Positions 28,118-37,203 of a stretch of DNA of 64,000 nt are shown in pieces; position 1 is the stretch's first letter, and each line of letters starts with the position of its first letter. The notes beneath the pieces are model-generated. The model was given only the letters and a program-made list of their open reading frames with translations. It was not told where the DNA came from and made no database searches. The translations under genes and the position numbers were made by a program. Origin of the DNA: Acinetobacter modestus (GTDB lineage: Bacteria; Pseudomonadota; Gammaproteobacteria; Pseudomonadales; Moraxellaceae). Location of the stretch: positions 1-64,000 of the forward strand of contig NZ_BMDV01000007.1 in the NCBI RefSeq assembly GCF_014636095.1. Reading direction: 5' to 3'.

Positions 28118-28291
28118 ATGGTACAAGTTTTTCTAGTGTTATTAACTGCAGTGACTTTTGTGCTAATGGCAGCAGATCCACGACCTACTGATTCAGCTGA
28201 AGCTAAATCAGCGTGGACTGAGAAAGTCGAAACAACAAAAATTTCGACTTCTGATGCACTTAAAACACAGCCATCGGATGATGATGCTTAG
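28118..28291 (+). CDS. Small membrane or exported protein, 57 residues
   Basis: ATG-started frame with a strong GGAAGGGG Shine-Dalgarno. The N-terminal VQVFLVLLTAVTFVLMAA is one hydrophobic helix, either an uncleaved anchor or a signal peptide ending near MAA-DPRPT. The remaining 37 residues are hydrophilic, rich in Thr, Ser, Lys and Asp, and end in DDDA. No domain is recognisable. It stops 5 nt before the convergent nadC stop codon. The good ribosome-binding site and clean secretion-type start are the reasons for calling it real. Confidence 0.6.
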   Translation: MVQVFLVLLTAVTFVLMAADPRPTDSAEAKSAWTEKVETTKISTSDALKTQPSDDDA

Positions 28292-28296
28292 AATAT

Positions 28297-29142
28297 TTAA
28301 GCATTAAAACGCATAGATAAGTCTACAGCGCGAACATCTTTAGTGAGTACGCCCATTGAAATATAGTCGACGCCTGTGGTTGCAACTTCGCGCAAGTTTT
28401 CAATTGTAATATTACCAGAAGCCTCTAATTTACAACGCCCCGCAACATGCTTGACCGCATCAATCATTTGTTGCTGGCTAAAATTATCTAACATCACGAT
28501 ATCTGCACCAGCCTCAAGTGCTTGGTTTAACTCGTCCCAAGTCTCAACTTCTACTTCGACAGGTTTACCCGGTGCAATATCATGTGCCTTAGCAATTGCT
28601 TGAGCAATACCACCAGCTGCCATGATATGATTTTCTTTAATTAAGAATGCATCAAATAGACCTAAACGATGGTTCTGTCCACCACCCACAGCAACTGCAT
28701 ATTTTTGTGCAATACGTAGACCGGGTAAAGTTTTACGTGTATCAAGCAATTTGGTATTTAAACCCTCAAGTTGTTGCACATAATTTGCAGTTTTAGTCGC
28801 AACAGCAGAAAGTGTTTGAATAAAGTTTAAAGCAGGGCGTTCCACAGTCAGTAAACTACGCGCAGAACCCGCGAGTTTTAAAAAGGCCTCATTTGCAGCA
28901 ACATGCTCACCTTCTTGTTTAAGCCATGTAATTTGTACTGAGTCATCATACGCTTGAATCAGCGCATTTACCCAAGGTTGACCAGCTAAAACCATGTCTT
29001 CACGGGTAATGATCGTTGCGGTTGCTTGCTCTTCTTCAGGGGTAAGCATTGCGGTAATATCACCATCCCCAATATCTTCTTGTAATGCTTGTTGAATATT
29101 GATTTGAATAGATTGTTCAAGCAAAGATTGAGGAATACTCAT
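28297..29142 (-). CDS. nadC: Nicotinate-nucleotide pyrophosphorylase (quinolinate phosphoribosyltransferase)
   Basis: 281 residues from the ATG at 29142 (MSIPQSLLEQ). It converts quinolinate and PRPP to nicotinate mononucleotide in de novo NAD synthesis. ALQEDIGDGDIT, ERPALNFIQTLSAVAT, LLDTRKTLPGLRIAQKYAV, GGGQNHRLGLFDAFLIKENH and LEASGNITIENL are classic NadC motifs with the substrate-binding Arg/Lys residues. It is divergent from ampD with 145 nt between starts, an order widespread in gammaproteobacteria. Confidence 0.97.
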   Translation of the reverse strand: MSIPQSLLEQSIQINIQQALQEDIGDGDITAMLTPEEEQATATIITREDMVLAGQPWVNALIQAYDDSVQITWLKQEGEHVAANEAFLKLAGSARSLLTVERPALNFIQTLSAVATKTANYVQQLEGLNTKLLDTRKTLPGLRIAQKYAVAVGGGQNHRLGLFDAFLIKENHIMAAGGIAQAIAKAHDIAPGKPVEVEVETWDELNQALEAGADIVMLDNFSQQQMIDAVKHVAGRCKLEASGNITIENLREVATTGVDYISMGVLTKDVRAVDLSMRFNA

Positions 29143-29287
29143 ACCTGTTCCAGTATATTTATGACCAAAAAACTTGTGCGATATATTAGCACCCTCCTCA
29201 TAAAAAATAAGTATTTCATCTCGATTATTCGTGATAAAGCATGTCAGAATGCAGTAGATAAAGATTAAATTGCTAATTCGGGTCATA

Positions 29288-29866
29288 ATGCAACAGACTA
29301 AATTTACTCAAGTGCAAGCTGGAAAATTAATCGGTGCGACCCAGATTGCATCACCTAATTTTAATACTCGTCCTGATGATACAGACATTCAACTGATTGT
29401 TATTCATAATATTAGTTTGCCACCTTCACAGTTTGGTGGAGGCTATATTCAGCAGTTTTTTCAAAATAAATTAGATTGGTCTATCCATCCATATTTTCAG
29501 ACCATTGAAGGGATGCAGGTATCCGCACATTTGCTGATCTTGCGTACAGGAGAGGTCATTCAATTTGTAAACTTTAATGACCGTTCATGGCATGCAGGAC
29601 GTTCGAGTTATCTGGCTCAAAAAGAATGTAATGACTATTCGATTGGCATCGAATTAGAAGGCAGCGATGATTTACCTTTTGAAATTGAACAATATCAGGC
29701 TCTCGTAGAAGTCGTAACGCTACTGCGACAGGCCTATCCAAAAATTCAGAATCATATTGCAGGTCACTCTGATATCGCCCCAAAACGTAAAACTGATCCT
29801 GGGTTATATTTTGATTGGCAATTATTCCGTCAATTACTATCTAAAAAAACTTCGTCGAATTTATGA
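29288..29866 (+). CDS. ampD: 1,6-anhydro-N-acetylmuramyl-L-alanine amidase AmpD
   Basis: 192 residues from the ATG at 29288 (MQQTKFTQVQ); no signal peptide, as expected for the cytoplasmic enzyme. Zinc ligands fall in LIVIHNISLPP and AGHSDIAPKRKTDPG (His and Asp), and SIGIELEGSD carries the active-site Glu. It cleaves the peptide from anhydro-muropeptides during wall recycling, and its loss derepresses AmpC-type beta-lactamases where AmpR is present. It precedes murJ. Confidence 0.95.
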   Translation: MQQTKFTQVQAGKLIGATQIASPNFNTRPDDTDIQLIVIHNISLPPSQFGGGYIQQFFQNKLDWSIHPYFQTIEGMQVSAHLLILRTGEVIQFVNFNDRSWHAGRSSYLAQKECNDYSIGIELEGSDDLPFEIEQYQALVEVVTLLRQAYPKIQNHIAGHSDIAPKRKTDPGLYFDWQLFRQLLSKKTSSNL

Positions 29867-29937
29867 TTTCACAACGAAATCTATTTTGACTTTCATTACA
29901 ATAACGCTTTTTAAAAGATAAGCCGTAGGTGAATGCG

Positions 29938-31479
29938 ATGGCATTGTGGCGATCGACTGTCATTGTCAGTGCAATGACGATGTTATCCCGAATTTTGGGA
30001 TTAGTGCGTGATGTTGTGCTACTCAATGTATTTGGTGCGGGCAAGGACTTCGATACTTTCGTCGTTGCCTTTCGTATTCCCAATTTTTTTCGGCGACTCT
30101 TCGCAGAAGGGGCTTTTTCTCAAGCATTCATTCCTGTTCTAACAGAATATAAAACCAGTCGTGCGCATGCCGAAGTTCAGATTCTCATCAGTCGAGTTTT
30201 TGGTTGTCTACTCACAGCAATGTCATTATTGACGTTTGTCGCAATGGTTGCTGCACCTGCAATTATTTATATCTACGCACCCGGATTTCATAACGATCCT
30301 GAAAAATTTGACCTTGCGGTTGATATGTTTCGTCTAACGATTCCCTATTTGATGTTCATGTCATTAACGGCTTTTGCCAGCAGTATTCTCAATAGCTATG
30401 GTTCATTTGCATCACCTGCTTTCTCGCCTGTATTACTCAATGTCGCAATGATCGCAGGTGCATGGTGGTTAACGCCGTATATGGCAGAGCCTATTATGGC
30501 ATTAGGCTGGGCAGTTGTCGTGGCAGGCGTTTTACAGCTCGCGATTCAGATTCCTGAATTATGGAGTAAAAACTTACTAATTCCCCCAAAAGTTGATTTT
30601 AAACATGAAGGTGTTGACCGTATTTTAAAACTGATGTTACCTGCTTTATTTGGTGTATCAGTCACGCAGATCAACTTATTGCTGAATACGATCTGGGCCT
30701 CATTCATGCAAGATGGTTCAGTGTCATGGTTATATAGTGCTGAACGTATGACAGAGCTGCCATTGGGTTTAATTGGTGTAGCAATCGGTACAGTAATTTT
30801 ACCTTCGTTATCAGCACGTCATGCAGAACAAGACCAAGCTAAATTTAAGAGCATGATCGATTGGGCTGCTAAAATCATCATGCTTGTTGGTATTCCTTCG
30901 AGCATTGCATTATTTATGTTGTCTACACCGATTATTCAAGCCTTGTTCCAACGTGGTGAATTTACGTTGGAAGATACACGAATGACAGCATTAGCTCTAC
31001 AATGTATGAGTGCAGGGGTTATTTCATTTATGTTGATCAAAGTGTTTGCACCTGGGTTTTACGCTCAGCAAGATACCAAAACCCCAGTTCGTGTCGGTTT
31101 GATGGCTGTCGCTGCCAATGCTATTTTAAACGTCGTTTTTATCGGTTTCTTTAAATTAATTGATTGGCATGCAGAACACATGGCTTTAGCTTTAGCATCA
31201 TCAGGCTCAGCTTTGGTGAATGCGGGTATGCTATATTTTTATTTGCATAAACGGAATATTTATCGATTTGGTGCGCATTGGAAGAAACTAGCGTTCCAAT
31301 ATGCAATTGCGAACATCACTATGATTGTCGCGCTTTGGTATGGTTTAAGTTGGTATCAAGGCGATATTTCACAATGGTTACGCATCGCTGAAGTGGCTGG
31401 TTTATGTGTAATTGGTGTTATTGCGTATGCTATTGGGCTTTTTGCAACAGGTTTTCGCCCAAGACAACTTAAGCATTAA
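29938..31479 (+). CDS. murJ: Lipid II flippase MurJ
   Basis: About 513 residues from the ATG at 29938, the better of two starts (a GTG lies three codons earlier); TAGGTG precedes it. A polytopic inner-membrane protein of about 14 helices from the MOP superfamily. VIVSAMTMLSRILGLVRDVVLL, FRIPNFFRRLFAEGAFSQAFIPV and FAPGFYAQQDTKTPVRVGL are MurJ signatures, including conserved arginines in the central cavity. It flips lipid II for peptidoglycan synthesis. Together with ampD and mupP it makes this a wall-related neighbourhood. Confidence 0.96.
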   Translation: MALWRSTVIVSAMTMLSRILGLVRDVVLLNVFGAGKDFDTFVVAFRIPNFFRRLFAEGAFSQAFIPVLTEYKTSRAHAEVQILISRVFGCLLTAMSLLTFVAMVAAPAIIYIYAPGFHNDPEKFDLAVDMFRLTIPYLMFMSLTAFASSILNSYGSFASPAFSPVLLNVAMIAGAWWLTPYMAEPIMALGWAVVVAGVLQLAIQIPELWSKNLLIPPKVDFKHEGVDRILKLMLPALFGVSVTQINLLLNTIWASFMQDGSVSWLYSAERMTELPLGLIGVAIGTVILPSLSARHAEQDQAKFKSMIDWAAKIIMLVGIPSSIALFMLSTPIIQALFQRGEFTLEDTRMTALALQCMSAGVISFMLIKVFAPGFYAQQDTKTPVRVGLMAVAANAILNVVFIGFFKLIDWHAEHMALALASSGSALVNAGMLYFYLHKRNIYRFGAHWKKLAFQYAIANITMIVALWYGLSWYQGDISQWLRIAEVAGLCVIGVIAYAIGLFATGFRPRQLKH

Positions 31480-31482
31480 TAT

Positions 31483-31508
31483 AAAAACCTCCTGTACAGG
31501 AGGTTTTT
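31483..31508. terminator. Bidirectional terminator between murJ and an FKBP gene
   Basis: A 26-bp perfect palindrome (arms 31483-31495 and 31496-31508) with A and T ends; in RNA the centre would open to a small loop. It separates two convergent genes. Confidence 0.9.
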
Positions 31509-31510
31509 TC

Positions 31511-32194
31511 TTATTTCACTTCTAGTAATTCAATATCGAAAATTAGTGTGCTATTTGGCGCAATCACATCACCCGAACCCACTTCACCATATGCTAAATT
31601 TGCTGGAATAAAGAAACGACTCTTACCACCCACTTTCATGGTTTGAACACCTTCAGTCCAACCTGCGATGACTTGGTTAAGTTTGAATTCAACTGGATGA
31701 TTTCGTGCAATTGAACTGTCAAATACTGTATCGTCTAATAGTCGTCCTTCGTAATTTACTTTCACTGTTGAAGTTGCTTTAGGTGATTTGCCTTTGCCTT
31801 CTTGGATCACTTGGTACTGTAAACCTGATTTGGTGGTTGTAATCTCAGCTTTCTTTGTGTTTTCAGCTAAAAACGCTTTTCCAATTTGCTCATTTTTTTG
31901 AGCAAGTTCCTGAAATTCTATTAGTTGTTTTGCTTCGAGACGCTTTTTATATTGGCTTAATAGATTAATCATTTCTTCATCAGTTAACGATGCAGACTTA
32001 CCTTGTATGGCTTCTTCTAGACCTTGTGAGATTGTTGCAATATCAAGATCTTTTAATGTCTCAGCGTAACTCTTACCAATTAAATAACCGTAACTATATC
32101 CTAACTGATCTTTTTGAGGGCTTTTTAAAGTAATTGGTGCTGCATATGCTGTCCCCATCATTGAGGCAATTAAAATCAAACTTAGTTTTTTCAT
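31511..32194 (-). CDS. FKBP-type peptidyl-prolyl isomerase, Mip/FkpA-like, first copy
   Basis: 227 residues from the ATG at 32194 (GGAAG upstream). A signal peptide (KKLSLILIASMMGTAYA) precedes an N-terminal helical dimerisation domain (QLGYSYGYLIGKSYAETL ... YKKRLEAKQ) and a C-terminal FKBP domain (VNYEGRLLDDTVFDSS, then VIAGWTEGVQTMKVGGKSRFFIPANLAYGE). It should catalyse proline isomerisation in the periplasm. It sits 46 nt after a second FKBP gene in tandem; a terminator between them suggests separate transcripts. Confidence 0.9.
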   Translation of the reverse strand: MKKLSLILIASMMGTAYAAPITLKSPQKDQLGYSYGYLIGKSYAETLKDLDIATISQGLEEAIQGKSASLTDEEMINLLSQYKKRLEAKQLIEFQELAQKNEQIGKAFLAENTKKAEITTTKSGLQYQVIQEGKGKSPKATSTVKVNYEGRLLDDTVFDSSIARNHPVEFKLNQVIAGWTEGVQTMKVGGKSRFFIPANLAYGEVGSGDVIAPNSTLIFDIELLEVK

Positions 32195-32212
32195 TATTTC
32201 TTCCAAAATAAA

Positions 32213-32230
32213 GGAGAGCGTATGCTCTCC
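32213..32230 (-). terminator. Terminator between the two FKBP genes
   Basis: GGAGAGC, a 4-nt loop and GCTCTCC form a 7-bp stem, followed on the minus strand by TTTATTTT. It lies just past the stop of the upstream FKBP gene and overlaps the leader of the next. Confidence 0.7.
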
Positions 32231-32240
32231 TAGGTACTAT

Positions 32241-32948
32241 TTATTTTACAGCGATTAATTCGACATCAAAAATTAATGTGCTATTTGGTGGAATAGAACC
32301 AGGAACACCTTGTTCTCCATAAGCAAGTTGAGAAGGGATATAAAGCGTTGCTTTGCCACCTTCTTTCATTAATTGTAAACCTTCTGTCCAACCTGGAATC
32401 ACTTGGTTGAGTGGAAACTCGATTGGTTCACCGCGGTCATAAGAACTGTCAAAGACCTTACCATCGGTTAATTGACCTTTATAGTGAACTTTCACAACAG
32501 ACGTTGCGACAGGTTGTTTGCCAGTACCTTCTTTAATAATTTTGTACTGTAAACCGGAAGCCGTTGTTTTCACACCTTCTTTTTTCGCATTCTCAGCTAA
32601 AAAACTATTGTTTGTGGTTTCAGCTTTTTTTGTTTCATTAAGTTGTTTTTGCTGAAGTTCCTTTTGGAATTCCATATAAGCAGCTTGTAATTCTTCTTCG
32701 GTGTATGCAGCAGGCTTTTTGGCATGCCCATCACGGAAACCCGTGATAAATGCAGCTGTTTCCAATTCAGGTGGTGTTTGTTTTGCAACTTCATAGCCTA
32801 AGGCATAACTGATTTTTGCAACAGGTGCTGCATTCTTATCCGCTTTTGATCCAAGTTCAGTCGTTGGATGCTGAGTAGCATAGTAAACAGGAACAAGGGC
32901 TGCGCCACCTAAAACGACTGCTGCAATGACAGGTAAAGCTTTACTCAT
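32241..32948 (-). CDS. fkpA: FKBP-type peptidyl-prolyl isomerase FkpA, capsule-locus flank
   Basis: A 235-residue Mip/FkpA-like isomerase. The N terminus has a hydrophobic anchor or signal ([20 protein letters not shown]); a Lys/Gln/Glu-rich helical region follows, then the FKBP domain ([20 protein letters not shown] and [31 protein letters not shown]). In Acinetobacter fkpA is the usual left boundary of the K locus, next to wzc, as here. It likely helps fold envelope proteins and is not itself a capsule gene. Confidence 0.92.
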   Translation of the reverse strand: MSKALPVIAAVVLGGAALVPVYYATQHPTTELGSKADKNAAPVAKISYALGYEVAKQTPPELETAAFITGFRDGHAKKPAAYTEEELQAAYMEFQKELQQKQLNETKKAETTNNSFLAENAKKEGVKTTASGLQYKIIKEGTGKQPVATSVVKVHYKGQLTDGKVFDSSYDRGEPIEFPLNQVIPGWTEGLQLMKEGGKATLYIPSQLAYGEQGVPGSIPPNSTLIFDVELIAVK

Positions 32949-33072
32949 GAGATGTCCGAAGTAAGTTTTTAATAAAAAATATGGTCATGATCTTAGCATG
33001 TCTAAGCTTAAGCATTGAATAACTCAGCTAAAAAATGCGTGTATTTTTTATATAGTTTATGTGTTTATCAAT

Positions 33073-33102
33073 AAAAAGCCAGACTTTGAGATCTGGCTTT
33101 TT
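33073..33102 (-). terminator. Terminator of wza-wzb-wzc
   Basis: AAAAAGCCAGA and TCTGGCTTTTT form an 11-bp stem with an 8-nt loop just beyond the wzc stop on the minus strand. Confidence 0.9.
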
Positions 33103-33125
33103 GAGATGATTATTGTGATGGATTT

Positions 33126-35309
33126 TTAATCATCTTTATTTGCTTTGTAAGCATATGAATAATTGTATCCATACCCATAACCAGCACCAGCACGTTGAAT
33201 ATCATTTAAAATGAAGCCATTTACTTTGACATTTGCTTGTTCAAAGCGACTTAAACTTAGTTCAAGCTCTTTCATTTGTGATTTAGCATAGCGTGCTACA
33301 AGTAAGTTCACACCCGCATATTGAGAAATGATAATTCCATCTGTTACAGCAAGTACAGGTGGTGTATCAATGATAATATGATCATATTCTTGGCTTAATT
33401 GGTTAAGTAATAATTCAAACTGCTCAGATCCTAACATTTCCGATGGATTCGTTGGACTTTTACCTCGCGTAATAATACTTAAGCCATCTACTTCAGTTGT
33501 ATTAACTACTTGGTTTAAATCAGCTTGATGACTTAAAAATTCAGATAAACCAGGCTTTACGTCTAAATTAAAATATTTATGCATATAGCCACGACGCATA
33601 TCTGCATCAATCAAGAGCACTTTCTTATTGCTTTGCGCAAAGATAGTCGCCAAATTGGTTGAAATAAATGATTTACCAACCTCAGGAGAAGGACCTGCAA
33701 TAACAATAATATTATTCTTCGCATTTACGAGTGCAAAATGAATCGCTGTTCGAATACTACGTAAACTTTCGATCGCAATATCATCATTATGTTTAACTGC
33801 AAGGATAGGAATGGTTTTCTTTTTCTTTAAAATACTGATACGTGTCTCTTGAATTGGAGATCGAGGTACAGTTGCATAAACAGGTAGATTGAATTCGTTT
33901 TCAATTTGCCCAGTATCTTTGATTCCCGTACGTAACATATTACGAAATAGTGCGATTAGGGTGCCAAGAAAACCGCCAAAGAAAATAGCAAGAATAAGTA
34001 CTTGTAGTTTTTGTGGTTTGATTGGCTCTACAGGTGCTACAGCAGTATCTACAATACGGACATTACCAATTTCTCCAGCTTTTGCAATTCGGAGTTGTTG
34101 ATAAGAATTTAAAAGTGCTGTGTAAAGTTGAGTTTTGACCTCAACTTCACGATAGAGTTGCAAATATTGTCTTTGTAAATCAGGTAATTGTTTTAAGGTA
34201 CTATTAAGCCCACCAATCTGTTTATTAATTGCAGTAATTTGAGCAGTAATTTCCCGCATCGCTGGATGTTCCGCAGTATATTTTGCTTCTAAATCAGCTT
34301 GTTGTTGTTGTAATTCTATTTTCTTGGTTTCCAAATTGATACTTTGGGTCAGATAAAGTTCAGATTCTTTCGTTACATCAACAGTATTATATTTTTGACG
34401 GAATTTATTGAATTCACGCTCAGCATCATCAAGCTGTTGTTTCAGCTCAGGCAGTTGCTCATCTAAGAATTTAAGTGTTTGAGCTGTTTCTGCGGAACGA
34501 CGTGCGACGTTTTGTGCGCTATACGCAGATAAGATAGCGTTTAAAACCTTGGTAATATGTTGTTTATCTTGCCCTTGAAAAGTAAGACCAAGAATTCCTG
34601 TCATTTTTCCTTTTTCTGCCACAGAATAACTTGAACTGATAGAGCTTACGGCAGCTGGCAAGGATTTTTTGTGAATTCTATAGATGCTAGTTAAATTATC
34701 TTTTGTAAAAATACCTATTTTCCATGAGCCATATTTATTTTGGGTGGAATTTGGCTGATTAAGTATGCCAGTAAATATAACCTGATCATTTTTGGGATCA
34801 ATTAAAAAGAATTTCTGATCTTTGAAATTGAGCGTCAAACCTTTATCAAGGAATTGACTAGGAATTAAAAAATCTCTTACTTCAAATTGCTTGGTATTAT
34901 CTTTGAAGATAATAGATTGAGGGTTATATTCGGTGGTATAGTGTGGTTTTTTGAGTAATCGATTACGTAAATTATCTTCTGTACTGGAAATATTGAGATC
35001 GAGATGCAGTGCTTGAATTACTGATCCTAAAACTAAACGAGATTTTAAAATTTCGATTTCAGACTGAGCAGGTGATTTTTGATCAATCATTTGTGACAAG
35101 TCGCCTAATAAAGCAGCTGAGGCTCCCTTACTGTCTTCAACTTGAACTAAGGCATCAACTGAATAAGTATCAGGTGTTGCACGAAGGTACAAAAGTGCAC
35201 ATACAAGGCTAAGAATAATAAATAAAGCGATTAATTTCCATTGAGCAATAAGAGAGAAAAAAAGCTCTTTCAAGTCAATTGTGTCTTCAGTATTGGTATT
35301 TTGGCTCAT
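33126..35309 (-). CDS. wzc: Capsule polysaccharide co-polymerase / tyrosine autokinase
   Basis: A 727-residue inner-membrane protein controlling capsule polymerisation and export. An N-terminal Wzz domain is bracketed by two membrane helices (LIALFIILSLVCALLYLRA near residue 30, and LQVLILAIFFGGFLGTLIALF near 440) with a long coiled periplasmic part between. The cytoplasmic BY-kinase domain has Walker A GPSPEVGKSF, Walker A' LLIDADMRRGY and Walker B HIIIDTPPV. The C terminus is a tyrosine cluster, GAGYGYGYNYSYAYK, for trans-phosphorylation. Wzb reverses this. Last gene of the leftward wza-wzb-wzc unit. Confidence 0.96.
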   Translation of the reverse strand: MSQNTNTEDTIDLKELFFSLIAQWKLIALFIILSLVCALLYLRATPDTYSVDALVQVEDSKGASAALLGDLSQMIDQKSPAQSEIEILKSRLVLGSVIQALHLDLNISSTEDNLRNRLLKKPHYTTEYNPQSIIFKDNTKQFEVRDFLIPSQFLDKGLTLNFKDQKFFLIDPKNDQVIFTGILNQPNSTQNKYGSWKIGIFTKDNLTSIYRIHKKSLPAAVSSISSSYSVAEKGKMTGILGLTFQGQDKQHITKVLNAILSAYSAQNVARRSAETAQTLKFLDEQLPELKQQLDDAEREFNKFRQKYNTVDVTKESELYLTQSINLETKKIELQQQQADLEAKYTAEHPAMREITAQITAINKQIGGLNSTLKQLPDLQRQYLQLYREVEVKTQLYTALLNSYQQLRIAKAGEIGNVRIVDTAVAPVEPIKPQKLQVLILAIFFGGFLGTLIALFRNMLRTGIKDTGQIENEFNLPVYATVPRSPIQETRISILKKKKTIPILAVKHNDDIAIESLRSIRTAIHFALVNAKNNIIVIAGPSPEVGKSFISTNLATIFAQSNKKVLLIDADMRRGYMHKYFNLDVKPGLSEFLSHQADLNQVVNTTEVDGLSIITRGKSPTNPSEMLGSEQFELLLNQLSQEYDHIIIDTPPVLAVTDGIIISQYAGVNLLVARYAKSQMKELELSLSRFEQANVKVNGFILNDIQRAGAGYGYGYNYSYAYKANKDD

Positions 35310-35325
35310 AATCTTAATCTAAAAG

Positions 35326-35754
35326 TTAAATATAATTTTTCCAATCAGTGACACACTGTTGAATAAGCTGACATGTCTCATCGAAAAAGGTCTGATCATG
35401 CTGATATGGGTCTGGCACATTTTTATTCTGCCAGTGACCTAATCTAAAAACTTTTCCTTTAGCAAAAGGCCAAGTTTGTTCAATATGAGCTTGCTGATTT
35501 TTGCTCATCACGAGAATTAAATCCGCTTTTTTTAAATGTTCAGCATTTAATTTTTTTGCGATATGCCCACTTATATCAATACCTAAATGTTGCATACATA
35601 ATTGTGCTTTGTCATCGGCAGGATGACCTGAAAGTCCAGAAATACCAGCTGAATCTATCATTAGCTGAGGGTAATCCTGTTTTAGTAGGTATTCTGCCAT
35701 AGGACTACGACAAATATTACCAACGCAAACCACTAAAATACTTCGAATCTGCAT
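35326..35754 (-). CDS. wzb: Low-molecular-weight protein tyrosine phosphatase
   Basis: A 142-residue phosphatase with the CX5R P-loop in VVCVGNICRSPMAEYLL and the general-acid Asp in NVPDPYQHD. It dephosphorylates the tyrosine tail of Wzc so that the cycle needed for capsule polymerisation can turn over. It lies between wza (2-nt gap) and wzc (16-nt gap), the standard order. Confidence 0.95.
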   Translation of the reverse strand: MQIRSILVVCVGNICRSPMAEYLLKQDYPQLMIDSAGISGLSGHPADDKAQLCMQHLGIDISGHIAKKLNAEHLKKADLILVMSKNQQAHIEQTWPFAKGKVFRLGHWQNKNVPDPYQHDQTFFDETCQLIQQCVTDWKNYI

Positions 35755-35756
35755 GA

Positions 35757-36857
35757 TTACTTACCTAGCTGATCAAAGCTATAAAGTGCACTCGAGAACG
35801 GTACAATCTGGTTCATAACACGTTGCCAGCGAGTTAAGCCTGTTGCATCAATATATACAATATCATTACTACGTAAACGGAATTGATTTGCCAACCCAAA
35901 GTCACCTAGACTCATTAAATTCAAATGATAAAGTTCAGTTCGTCGATCATTTGCGTTAGTGCGTAATACATAAATTCGGCTGGCACTTGCTGATAAAGGA
36001 TTCAAACCTAAACCTTCACCGAGAGCATCGCTCAAAGTCATGCCCTGATCACGCATTGGCAGAGCTTGGTTTTTACCAGACTCACCCATAATATATATTT
36101 TCTGATTGTCTTTAGTACTTACGTAAATTGTATCGTTTGGTTGAATTAAAAGTTTGTGTAGCGAATAGCCTGCTTTTTCTAATTCAAGTGTATTGATATT
36201 ATAAGTAGTACCATTACGTACTAATTGTATATAGGTATTATCACCTAATTCAGATACACCACCAGCCATACCAAGAGCCGTATATAAATTGATAGGTTGG
36301 TCATTTAAATAAAATTGACCACCTTTTCTTACACTTCCTTGTACAGAGTAACGTTGCCCTTGATAGTTTAAGACTCTGACAATTACGTCAGGGGTTTTTA
36401 AATAATGAGCAAATTGATTTCGTAATTCTGAATTTAATTGACTTAACGTTTTACCAGATGCCTTGTATCGACCGACTAAGGGCAATTGGATGAACCCATT
36501 ATAATCAATAGGGTATCCGTTCGCTTGAATCGATTGATCATTCGTCAGATTGTTTACAGGTGGAGTGATTTCAGGATATGCCCAGAGTTGAATGGATAAA
36601 ACATCACCTGAACTTAAACGGTATACCTGCTGAGGCTTGTTGAATAAATCAGTATAGTTTTGTTGGTAATTCAACTGGGTTGGTTTTATTGATTGTAATG
36701 TATTTTGAGTTATTTTTATAACACTTACAGTCGTCCCAAGATCAGTTTTATAAACCCCTTCATTTGGAATATCGTAAGTTTGAAGACCAGAAGTGACAGC
36801 ACATCCGACAGCGCTAATGCTAATTGCAAGGATGGAAAATAGTTGATAATGCTTCAC
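35757..36857 (-). CDS. wza: Capsule polysaccharide outer-membrane export lipoprotein
   Basis: A 366-residue export pore subunit. The signal peptide ends in the lipobox SAVGC (about Cys19). YRLSSGDVLSIQLWAYPEI begins the Poly_export (SLBB-containing) domain, with SVQGSVRKGGQFYLNDQPINLYTAL and IYIMGESGKNQALP as SLBB parts, and the C terminus carries an amphipathic segment (RWQRVMNQIVPFSSALYSF) that forms the outer-membrane barrel. It forms an octameric channel working with Wzc. First gene of the leftward unit. Confidence 0.95.
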   Translation of the reverse strand: MKHYQLFSILAISISAVGCAVTSGLQTYDIPNEGVYKTDLGTTVSVIKITQNTLQSIKPTQLNYQQNYTDLFNKPQQVYRLSSGDVLSIQLWAYPEITPPVNNLTNDQSIQANGYPIDYNGFIQLPLVGRYKASGKTLSQLNSELRNQFAHYLKTPDVIVRVLNYQGQRYSVQGSVRKGGQFYLNDQPINLYTALGMAGGVSELGDNTYIQLVRNGTTYNINTLELEKAGYSLHKLLIQPNDTIYVSTKDNQKIYIMGESGKNQALPMRDQGMTLSDALGEGLGLNPLSASASRIYVLRTNANDRRTELYHLNLMSLGDFGLANQFRLRSNDIVYIDATGLTRWQRVMNQIVPFSSALYSFDQLGK

Positions 36858-37203
36858 ACTTTACCCTTGAATATTTATATCTAATTAATATCAGTTTAGA
36901 CACAATTCTCTGTGTTTAGACTTAGAATTTTGCCAATTCTAGCTCAAAAAACCTAAAAAATCACCGATTAATCGCATGGCTTTGTATGCTAAGTTTATCT
37001 CATAGAAAGAGAGAGATTTGTTAATTATTGATAATATTGCATTTTAGTTAAATTTATGAATAAAGAGCTTAAAAGAAAAAATACGTTATACAATTTCGTT
37101 ATAGTGTCGAGCAAAACTCTGCTATATTGTGCCCAGAAAAATTGATGGTTTCTATTTCTTTCATTTGAATTTTAAATACATTGTAGGGATTAAGGCTAAT
37201 TTT
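36858..37203. promoter_or_regulatory. Divergent promoter region between wza and gna
   Basis: About 346 nt, strongly A+T-rich, from which the leftward export genes and rightward biosynthesis genes must both start. TATATT at 37123-37128 is a possible rightward -10, without a convincing -35. I see no JUMPstart-like element and no credible gene; a 29-codon frame at 37056 is too weak to call. Confidence 0.55.

Noticed and set aside
32949..33125. Possible extra gene between fkpA and wzc
   Set aside because: Only the wzc terminator and the fkpA upstream region are present; no frame has a plausible start.
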